A program made the position numbers and the translations under genes. This document shows, piece by piece, positions 47,817 to 56,200 of a stretch of 64,000 nucleotides of DNA. Under the pieces are notes generated by a model. The model was given only the letters and a program-made list of their open reading frames with translations, was not told the DNA's origin and ran no database searches. Positions within the stretch are counted from its first letter, which is position 1, and each line of letters opens with the position of its first letter. This DNA comes from Methanobacteriota archaeon (GTDB taxonomy: Archaea > Thermoplasmatota > Poseidoniia > Poseidoniales > Thalassarchaeaceae), in assembly GCA_018654845.1 (NCBI GenBank), contig JABIKU010000025.1, positions 100,437 to 164,436 of the forward strand, in the 5' to 3' direction.

Positions 47817-49856
47817 CTAACTCATTCCGGCTGTAGCAGAAATTGCTGTGGCGGCCGCACCGCTGAGTTTGAAAAATCGGGTGCGGCCTTGCTTTCGAAC
47901 GGAAAGTATGCCAGCTTTTTGCAAGCCATTGTAAATTTGTGACAAGCGCGGTCGACCAACTTCCAAACGCGCTTGTAATTCATTATCGGAAGGAGAAATT
48001 TCACGCACAGATGCAGCTTCGAGAACCATTCTCTCAGAATCAGATAGTGTGTGGAATTTTTGCGGATTGAGAGGGAGGTCGTCATCCCAAAGTGGGGCGA
48101 ATGATAGAGGAGTCTGTACAGTTTGTCTTGGTTGTTCGATAACTCCGAACGGCAACTGAATCGGTTCAAGACGTTCTGGAATTGGTTGAACAGAAGGGAG
48201 CAATGGTATTTCAGGAGGGGGAGAAATCGGTTCATCACTGACAATTTCTTCAGTGTAATCTTCTTCGAATTGAGGTGTCTCTTCGATAATTTGCTCTTTT
48301 TCAGTTTCCATTTCTTCCTCATATGCCGACTTCAGATTCAAATCAGGTAAAGTATTTCCAAGCGATTGATCGACAAACCATTCAGCACTATCGCTTGAGA
48401 ATACATGTTCTTCAGCAATTTTCGTGATAGAACGGTCGAGTTTTGCTGGCATTTCATAACTTTCGGGTGGAGATTCAATTTCAAAATGACCCGGGGCTTC
48501 TTCGGTTTCAACAGTGTCGAGCGGTCTTTTTTGGTTTGGTGGTGGACTCGGTTGATTCCTAACATGGTCTGCATAGATGATTTCGGTCTCATCTAGTCCC
48601 TTCGGCATTTCGTCAGTTGTCTTAGCCAAACGTTTCCTCAAACCTCCAAATGAGCCACCCCCGTATACGCTAGCAGGGGGTTCGGTTCCAGATTGCATGA
48701 AAAGCTCGGTTTCTGGTTCAGGAACGTATGGCTCAGGCTCAGGATATTCATTTTCTAGAACTTCGATGCGGGATTCTTCATCATCTTCTTCGGTTTTCGA
48801 TTCGACTTTAGCATCGTCAATCCAATCAATTTCTGAATTGCCGAAATCATCAGTCCAATCGAGTAGTGTCGATTCATCCGGGGTATTTTCGCTCTCGTCT
48901 ATATCCCATAGATCATCTGGTTCTTCATCGATAAGCTCTTCTTCAGATTCCTCGGCAGAAGCAGGAGAAAAAGGCTCAGATATTTGCAAATCTTCTTCCT
49001 GAGATATTGATTCTGAAACAATTGGCTCAATGATTTGAGTAGGAGGATTGACTACTCTCCATGACATTAATTTAGCCAAGGTGCCCACCCTACCCAAATT
49101 TCGTCGTTCATCGACTAAATCACGAAGTAACTTCAGAACATCTCGCGGATTACCCCCCGTATGGTTATGAATTGCTTCTAGCAATATTGGTTTGATGTTC
49201 CACATCTCCCTCGATCGCGTCTTTGTTCTGATATTGACCATTTGTTGAATTTCGGCCTTTGAGAATCCTATCAATCGATCGGTGATATCGAATAGATCAA
49301 TCACCCCATCTCCGAGAGCATTGAGTTGAGAGGGAGTAATCGTGACTATGACGAAGGCGCGAAGACGAGAAAGGGTTGGAGCCATTAAGGGGAGAATTCT
49401 CCCAAGATCGATATGAGATGGGTAATCGAATGCGATTATCGGCAATGGACCAGAAATATCATCTAGACTAGAAATTAATTTTTGTGATAATAAATTCATT
49501 GAGCTTGGAATTTCAAAATCTCCGAAATGAATAGTCATCTCTTGTAAAATTGATTTAACTGGATCTTGCAACTCTGGATAATATTGAGAGATATAACGCT
49601 GAGTAGTTAGAGAAGAAACTGTGTTGACTATCGAAGTCCGTCCAGAACCAGGCTCACCAACTAACAATACCATTCTCGGTGAATGAGAATGAATATGGTC
49701 GCGCCACTTTGCTAGCAGAGGTTGGTGGCCAACTAGTTCGTGTGCACGAGAAGCTTCGATGGGGCGACCATCGAATGGGTTTCCCCGGAGAGGAGGTAGT
49801 TCGAGTAGATTTACTCCTCGCTCGTCCATATGCGCGTTGCGTAGCGGCGAGTACAT
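47817..49856 (-). CDS. AAA ATPase with long acidic linker and C-terminal winged helix
   Basis: Unrecognised architecture of about 679 residues. The N-terminal AAA domain has a Walker A-like GEPGSGRTS in which the essential lysine is arginine (position 73 from this start), a Walker B-like IIAFDYPS, and a sensor 2-like HTGGNPRDVLKLLRDL. This arrangement resembles Orc1/Cdc6-type proteins. Residues about 285-595 are very rich in Glu, Asp, Ser and Pro and probably disordered. The last 75 residues form a winged helix (SDSERMVLEAASVREISPSD, then RPRLSQIYNGLQKAGIL). Alternative starts are GTG 49865 and ATG 49829. Immediately upstream lies an array of TTAACGC sites, which this protein may bind (inferred). 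Role in replication, segregation or transcription is open. Confidence 0.72.
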   Translation of the reverse strand: MYSPLRNAHMDERGVNLLELPPLRGNPFDGRPIEASRAHELVGHQPLLAKWRDHIHSHSPRMVLLVGEPGSGRTSIVNTVSSLTTQRYISQYYPELQDPVKSILQEMTIHFGDFEIPSSMNLLSQKLISSLDDISGPLPIIAFDYPSHIDLGRILPLMAPTLSRLRAFVIVTITPSQLNALGDGVIDLFDITDRLIGFSKAEIQQMVNIRTKTRSREMWNIKPILLEAIHNHTGGNPRDVLKLLRDLVDERRNLGRVGTLAKLMSWRVVNPPTQIIEPIVSESISQEEDLQISEPFSPASAEESEEELIDEEPDDLWDIDESENTPDESTLLDWTDDFGNSEIDWIDDAKVESKTEEDDEESRIEVLENEYPEPEPYVPEPETELFMQSGTEPPASVYGGGSFGGLRKRLAKTTDEMPKGLDETEIIYADHVRNQPSPPPNQKRPLDTVETEEAPGHFEIESPPESYEMPAKLDRSITKIAEEHVFSSDSAEWFVDQSLGNTLPDLNLKSAYEEEMETEKEQIIEETPQFEEDYTEEIVSDEPISPPPEIPLLPSVQPIPERLEPIQLPFGVIEQPRQTVQTPLSFAPLWDDDLPLNPQKFHTLSDSERMVLEAASVREISPSDNELQARLEVGRPRLSQIYNGLQKAGILSVRKQGRTRFFKLSGAAATAISATAGMS

Positions 49857-49891
49857 AATGTTCACGCTTAATTACGCTTCTACAGGCCAAA

Positions 49892-50026
49892 TTAACGCTT
49901 TATTTATTCAGTGGAATTACAATAACGCTAAAATTTTGCTTAATTAAAGGATATTTTGCAATATTATTAACGCAATATTAACGCTTTACAGATGCGTTAA
50001 CGAAGCGTTAACGGCCATATTAACGC
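49892..50026. repeat. Array of TTAACGC sites between the AAA-wHTH gene and HMG-CoA reductase
   Basis: TTAACGC occurs forward at 49892, 49967, 49978 and 50020, and reversed (GCGTTAA) at 49994 and 50005. The forward pair and the reversed pair are each spaced by exactly 11 bp and face each other around 49989. Weaker relatives (ATTACGCT at 49871, ATAACGCT at 49922) extend the array towards the AAA gene. It occupies the longest non-coding stretch of the window (49857-50234), which is AT-rich and has no reading frame I can support. Confidence 0.8.
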
Positions 50027-50142
50027 ATTATTTGACAATAACCTTGGACTTTATTTCATGCATTCAACCCTTGATTTGGAAAAATACACAAGAATTAATC
50101 CAAAGTACCAACTACGCCTCACAGTAAATAATAGCCATTCCA

Positions 50143-50192
50143 TTGGATTCTAGGCCCACTTTGAACAATAGGTTACAATAGTGAGAATCCAA
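50143..50192. repeat. Inverted repeat in the HMG-CoA reductase leader
   Basis: Arms TTGGATTCT (50143-50151) and AGAATCCAA (50184-50192), nine perfect base pairs across a 32-nt spacer, end 42 bp before the mvaA ATG. This is a possible operator or leader structure. Confidence 0.45.
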
Positions 50193-50234
50193 AGAGATTA
50201 GAAATGAAATGGTGTGGCAAGGAGCGGTGGAAAC

Positions 50235-51530
50235 ATGCCCGTTGACAATAGTCGTTTGAAAGGATTCTACAAACTCTCTGTACCAGAACGAAGAGCTATG
50301 CTTGCAGAAATTGCAGAACTTAGTGATGAACAGGTTGCTGCTTGGGAGAATGCAGAACTAGACGAGGGCACTGCCGATCGAATGATTGAGAATGTCATTG
50401 GACGTTATTCCCTACCCATTGGAGTCGCTACTAATTTCATTATCGACGACGAACATTACCTAATTCCATTCGTAGTCGAAGAGGCTAGTGTTGTTGCTGC
50501 CGCTTCTAACATGGCAAAGAGGTGTCAAGCAAAAGGCGGGTTTACTTCCAATAATACAGACCCAGTTATGATTGGGCAAATTCAAATCGTCGGTTGTGAA
50601 AATCCCTCTGACTCTAGAGATGCGATTCTCGCCGCCAAGGATGAATTGATTCAATCATGTAATGATGTTGACCCAATCCTAGTCAAATTCGGCGGCGGTT
50701 GTAAAGACGTCGAAGTTCGTATTATCGAAACCATGTCGGGTCAGATGGTTATCGTCCACATCTTAGTAGATTGTCGAGATGCAATGGGGGCTAATGCAGT
50801 GAATACCATGGCAGAAACTATTGCTCCTCAAATCGAATCTATCTCCGGCGGAACAGTAATCCTTCGCATTATCAGTAACCTAGCAGTCCACAGACTTGCA
50901 CGCGTAAGTGCCACCTTTACACCCGAGGAGATGGCAGATACAGGAACTGATGCAACACGTGGCACCGAAGTAATCAATGGAGTGATTCAAGCCTATCATT
51001 TCGCTGCAGCTGACCCATTTCGAGCAACTACACATAACAAGGGTATCATGAATGCAATTTCACCAATCGCTATCGCTTGTGGACAAGATTGGCGAGCCAT
51101 TGAATCTGGCGCTCACTCTTATTGTGCATATGGAAGAGAATATGGCTCAATGACACATTGGGAAAAGGACGACGATGGCAACCTAGTCGGCTCTATTGAG
51201 ATACCAATGGCGGTCGGCCTCGTAGGTGGAGCGATTCGAATCCATCCAGGCGCCCAAGCAAATGTCGCCCTCCTCGGTATCAATTCCGCTGACCAATTAG
51301 CAAAATGTATGGCAGCTGCTGGATTAGCACAGAATCTCGGCGCTCTTCGTGCACTGGCTACGGTTGGGATTCAAGCAGGACACATGAAACTGCATCTTCG
51401 CAATATGTGTGCAAGCGCTGGCGCAGAAGAATCTGAAATCGAAGCTGTGGCAAATAAGGTTAGAGAAAGTGGCGAGCGAATCACCATGGCAGCTGTCGAA
51501 GCGGCTCTAAATTCAGTACGAGGCAACTGA
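50235..51530 (+). CDS. mvaA: Class II hydroxymethylglutaryl-CoA reductase
   Basis: Reduces HMG-CoA to mevalonate, the committed step to isoprenoid membrane lipids in archaea. The class II signature ENVIGRYSLPIGVATNF is at about residues 48-64; DCRDAMGANAVNTM carries catalytic residues, and the C-terminal GHMKLHLRNM holds the conserved histidine. Most archaea use class I; class II is the bacterial-type enzyme found in a few archaeal lineages including this group. ATG 50235 is preferred to GTG 50214 because an AAGGAG/GGTGG ribosome-binding region lies between them. Cofactor (NADH or NADPH) is not predictable here. Confidence 0.93.
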   Translation: MPVDNSRLKGFYKLSVPERRAMLAEIAELSDEQVAAWENAELDEGTADRMIENVIGRYSLPIGVATNFIIDDEHYLIPFVVEEASVVAAASNMAKRCQAKGGFTSNNTDPVMIGQIQIVGCENPSDSRDAILAAKDELIQSCNDVDPILVKFGGGCKDVEVRIIETMSGQMVIVHILVDCRDAMGANAVNTMAETIAPQIESISGGTVILRIISNLAVHRLARVSATFTPEEMADTGTDATRGTEVINGVIQAYHFAAADPFRATTHNKGIMNAISPIAIACGQDWRAIESGAHSYCAYGREYGSMTHWEKDDDGNLVGSIEIPMAVGLVGGAIRIHPGAQANVALLGINSADQLAKCMAAAGLAQNLGALRALATVGIQAGHMKLHLRNMCASAGAEESEIEAVANKVRESGERITMAAVEAALNSVRGN

Positions 51531-51571
51531 GTTACGAATCGTTCATGACAGCAGTTGCAGTTGGTTGAAGT

Positions 51572-52198
51572 CTATTCTTCAGATTGAGCACTAACTTCAG
51601 CCGTAGATCCCTCTTCTGCTGAGAATTCTGTAATTGTCATTTGCTCATCTGGTGCTAAAGAAGCTGCTAACTGTGCACTGGTCAATCCCATCTTAGCCGC
51701 CTCTGCCCTGAACCAAGTTCGAACGGCTCGATATTCAACCTCAGGACAACCAAAATATTCTGCAAATCGCCTAGTCGTCGTTAGTCTACGAGTTAAACCG
51801 TCACGACGACGATCTATCAATCCCAAATTCGCCAAATCTCGAACGTGATCATAAGCTCTCTGACCGAGCATTTCAACCAATTGGGATTGAGCCATCGGTT
51901 GATGATAAGCAATCAATGCAGCCGCTGGCAATAATCGCTGAGGAGTATCTGGTCGGAATGAGTCAGGCAAGTGCTCTGAGAGATTTGGTCTGACTTCGAA
52001 AATCCATCTCCCAGAAACCTCTGTTAATTGAAGAGCTGAATCTTGACGGCGTTTGATTCTTGCTTGAAGTTCAGATAGGGCTGCCTCAACTATTGCATTT
52101 GATTTTTCGACAATTACCGCTAATTCAGCAGTTGACATCGAGCGTCCAGATGTGAATAGAATTGCTTCTAGGATGACAGAGAGACTCACTTCAGACAT
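51572..52198 (-). CDS. scpB: Segregation and condensation protein ScpB
   Basis: Kleisin-associated subunit of the Smc-ScpAB complex that organises and segregates chromosomes. Two winged-helix domains are expected; visible family features are ILEAILFTSGRSMSTAELA at the N-terminus and PAAALIAYHQPMAQSQLVEMLG leading into RGLI-like NLGLIDRRRDGL...YFGCPE. About 208 residues. The ATG overlaps the scpA stop by 8 nt, so translation is coupled. The C-terminus is acidic and Ser-rich (SAQSEE). Confidence 0.9.
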   Translation of the reverse strand: MSEVSLSVILEAILFTSGRSMSTAELAVIVEKSNAIVEAALSELQARIKRRQDSALQLTEVSGRWIFEVRPNLSEHLPDSFRPDTPQRLLPAAALIAYHQPMAQSQLVEMLGQRAYDHVRDLANLGLIDRRRDGLTRRLTTTRRFAEYFGCPEVEYRAVRTWFRAEAAKMGLTSAQLAASLAPDEQMTITEFSAEEGSTAEVSAQSEE

Positions 52199-53204
52199 CT
52201 GCAATAACACCACCTAATAGGTCACTTTTCGGATTTAATCGCTCACTTAAGGCTAAGAAATCAGTATCACTTTGATGTAAATTTTGTAAAGAAATCATGC
52301 CGTTTTTCCCAGGTTCTTGAGTTAAATCAGCATAGCCTCGGAGAGTTAGAAATAACGAAGAAACCAATGCTGTAACCTGTGCTTCGGCTGATGCTTCATC
52401 ATCTGAAAATCCTTTTTCGATTGATTGTTGCTTTAATGATTCGACAATATCGCCGAGATTGACGATACCACTGTTTTCCATCGTCCTATCACGGAGAACA
52501 TTCCAAGTTCTGCAAAGATCTGCTTCCAAATCTTCGACGTGAATGCTACCTTTGAATCGGGCTCGAGCTTGCTCATGTGCTTCGCGTCGCTCTTTGGCGA
52601 TTTGCTCGCGCAATCGTTGTTGTTCCGAAAGGCGACCTGCTGCTTGTAATCCCATCAATAATTCACCCAAGGTAACTGGTCGACCTTCGTCACGATGAAT
52701 TCTGCCTTCAAACATCGATGGCAAAATATCTGAGGCTTGGCCAGAGAGGACTGTAGCCGAGAAATTGTAATCTTCATCTGAAAATTCTGTTTCCCAAGTA
52801 TCGTGGAAATCCCAGATGTCTTGTTCTTCTTCATCGAGGAGGGCTTTTTCTTGGCGCTCGATTAATGTCGATGCTTGGCCGCGAAGAATTGCCCAAGCCA
52901 TTCTGACAAGGCGACCGCATGTTGGTAAATCGATGTTTTCTGCCTCATCAATTCGCTTGTTGAACATCTTCAGAAAAGCGCTTAAATCAACATTCCAAGG
53001 GTCGAGGTCGCTCGATTGGAACATTTGGAATACTAGAGCGACAGAACGGTCGAACGGGTCGATGAGGAATTGATGCTCAGCCTCTTCGAGTTGAGAAAGT
53101 TCGACCAACCTGTCGAGATATTGACTAGTTTGAAGGTCGGCTTCGCCGATCATGAGTCGGGAAACTATGTCTTCCTTCATCGCTGTACCATCGAAAATTC
53201 CCAT
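52191..53204 (-). CDS. scpA: Segregation and condensation protein ScpA (kleisin)
   Basis: Kleisin that bridges the two heads of the Smc dimer. The N-terminal part contains the typical FDRSVALVFQMFQSSDLDPWNVDLSAFLKMF block, comparable to the bacterial F-x-G-PLDLLLxLI...IDIxxI region. The C-terminal winged helix is near residues 275-325. Length of 337 residues is longer than the bacterial average of about 250, with extra charged sequence around residues 140-210. It sits between smc (9 bp) and scpB (overlap) in one operon. Confidence 0.88.
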   Translation of the reverse strand: MGIFDGTAMKEDIVSRLMIGEADLQTSQYLDRLVELSQLEEAEHQFLIDPFDRSVALVFQMFQSSDLDPWNVDLSAFLKMFNKRIDEAENIDLPTCGRLVRMAWAILRGQASTLIERQEKALLDEEEQDIWDFHDTWETEFSDEDYNFSATVLSGQASDILPSMFEGRIHRDEGRPVTLGELLMGLQAAGRLSEQQRLREQIAKERREAHEQARARFKGSIHVEDLEADLCRTWNVLRDRTMENSGIVNLGDIVESLKQQSIEKGFSDDEASAEAQVTALVSSLFLTLRGYADLTQEPGKNGMISLQNLHQSDTDFLALSERLNPKSDLLGGVIADV

Positions 53205-53213
53205 ATTCTCAAC

Positions 53214-56200
53214 TCACTCTTTTTCAATTTCCGAGGAATCTGAATCTAGTACTTCGGCAATTTCTGATTGCGATTCAGTTTCGGATTGTTGTTCATCAAC
53301 TATTGCGTTTTGAACAACATCAGATTCCTCAAGGTCCTCTGACCATTCCTCTGTTCGCTCAATCAATGAATCGAATGCGCTCACTTCATCCACTGGAAGT
53401 TCGGTTCCAGTTTCAGCCTGAACCACTTGATCAGGTTCTGTAAGTGATTCCTCATCTAGATTGACGGGGTCTTCGGCATCAGCACCTGCTCTATCTGCCA
53501 ATCCACCGAGAGATTTCGGGGTGCCAAGAGCTTCGGGAACTCTTGGCATTGTATTAGGATCTGGCAAGACAAGTAATTCACGCTCCATATCAGATTGCTT
53601 CCGAGAACGCTCCTCACGTTCTAATTCCTCGCTCATCTCTACAGCAGCCACCCTGTCAAAGTCGGTAATTCGGCGACTGAGGCCATCTCCTGCGTGTGTG
53701 ATTCCAATGTGATGATCGGCGAGCATCAAACTGACTTTTCTCAAAGTGACCATGATGAATTGAGCACGTTGCGAGCGCATTCGACAAAGCGTTGCTATCC
53801 GTTCAGAATTGAATGGATCGAGATTTTGATCGACCTCATCGAAGTAATAGAATGGGCTTGGTTCGTAATCTTGTATCGCGAAAATCAGCGCAAGAGCCGC
53901 CATAGATTTTTCACCACCAGATAGTAAATTTCTGCGGGTTCGGCGACTCTTTCCAGGCGGGACACAATCCATTTCTAATCCGCCCTCGAACGGATTTTTC
54001 GGATTCTCTAATCTCAGACTACCAAATCCGTTTGGCTGCAAAATTTCGTAAACACGACTGAAGTTTTTGTTCACATGGTCGTAGACCAACAATAATCGTG
54101 ATTTCCTCTCGGCTTGCAATTTATCTACAATCGAGACCAAGTCCTCACGGCGTTGACGCAATAATTTTCCATCTTCCACTAATCCAGCAATTCTTTCTAC
54201 GGCGATATCGTACTGCTCGATTGCAAGCATATTGACATCGCCGAGATGACCGAGGCGGCGCTCTAGCCCCTGCACGCTCTTTTCCGCCTCGGCCACTGTA
54301 GGTAGTTGGATATCTGCTGCTGGCACCTCGATGTGCTCAGCAGCTAACTCAGCAACGATCTCATCGACCGCAAGCCGCTTTTGTTGAATTTGAATCGACA
54401 ATTCTTCGATTCTTGATGATAATGTTTGTCGCTTCTGCGACATAGTATCAAGTGAAGTTCGTAAACTCGCTCGCTCAGCGATAATTTCCTCTCTTCTATC
54501 GGTGAGAAGTTGTTGTTCTTCGTCGAATTGAGATGCTTGGCCTTTCAATTCGATCAATTCAATCTTTGATTTATTTATTGATTCAGTCAAAGACTGAACC
54601 ACAAGTATAGCGGATTCAATTACACCTTGAGAGCGTGAAATTTGTCGAGTAAGTTCACTTACCCGAGCATCAAGAATCCCCATTCTTTCCTTTTCTGTAG
54701 AAATAGATGCTTCGGAGGCGAAACGAGTTCGTTCGGATTCTGTTCGTGTTCGTTCCGCATTCCTGAGAATTTGTGAGAGGTGATCGGGCGTGTGATTTTG
54801 AAGTGCATTAGCTGCATTTGTTCTAGCAACCATAGCATCATCAAGAGCCTTTTTGGCAGATTCTGCTTGAAGTTTTGCAGAAGAAAATGCTTTCTCAAAA
54901 TTACCAAAATGCTTTCTTGCAGCAATTACTTTCTTACCAAGTTCATCAACATCTTTCTGAGCTCTCGACAAATCTGACTTCCACTCTCTTACCTTTACGG
55001 AATGATCGCTGTCATCTAATCCATTGATTTGGTTTCGTAAAATTTGCTGATTTGAACGCAGTTCACGTAGAGCGGCTTCGACTGTAGAATAAACTAAATT
55101 GGCTTCTTCAACTACTCGTTCAAGCTTTTCAAGACCGAGCTGATTTTGGCTACCACCACCAAAAGAAGAGCGATTAGATGAACTAGGAGAACCGCCAGTC
55201 ATGGCTCCTGAGCCTTCGATTACGTCACCCTTGAGTGTGACCATTCTGACACCACCCATATTTCTGCGGGCAACATCCATTGATTGAACGATTAGCGTAT
55301 TTCTCGATGCATACCTTACCGCCAAGTCAATTTCATCATCGTATTCAAGAAGATTTTGTGCAAATCCAATTACTCCAGGATTATTTGCTACAATTAATGT
55401 TCGACCTTGTGGCCGGCTGACACTCAATCGATTTAGTGGCAAGAAAGTTGCCCGGCCACCTCCATTCAATCTGAGCCATTTGATACAATTTGCTGCGACT
55501 TCATCATTGGTTACGACAATACTTCGAAGCCCTCCACCGAGGGCATTCGACAATGCATCTTCGTGAGCTGGGTCTTTCGGTGAACATAGTTCGCCAAGTG
55601 AACCAAGAATCCCTTTGACCTCACCACTTTGGCGAAGCTTGGTCAATGCAGCGAGAGTGATAGAGGATCCAGGGCGGCTTGAGCGGGCTTCGGCTCGGGC
55701 TCGAGCTTTTGCGAGGGCTACTTCTGAGTCACGGGCTCGAATTTCGGCGCGATCACGGTCTTCACGTAGGTTGTTTTCCTGCTTTGTCAAGCGACGCATT
55801 TCTTCCGCTAAGGATCCTCGATCAACGGTTTTGCCACCGTCCTGCAAATCCTCACCTACCAATTCAAGGTCGTCTCGAGCCATGGTAGCATCTTCATATT
55901 CCTCTTCTAAATCGGCAAGTTTTTCTGAGGCTAATTGAGTATTTTGTTCTGCACGGTCTGCTGCGAGTCTCGCCTCAGCATGTGCTATGTGTTTCTCATC
56001 GACCGCCTCATTCGCTTTGCCTAATGCACGATTCAAATCACGACCATGGCGGTCGCCAGATTCGATTGCATTTCTTGCCTCATCCTCGTCTTTTGCTGCT
56101 TGAATAGAGGCAGCATCGGCTGATTCCAAAGATTCACGAGCATTATTGAGACTATTTTCAGCAGCAGACTTCGCAGATTGAGCTGCTTCTAAATCATCGC

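Noticed and set aside
48577-49002. A 141-codon plus-strand open frame rich in Ser
   Set aside because: It is the antisense shadow of the Glu/Asp-rich linker of the AAA-wHTH gene; its Ser-rich composition follows from that.
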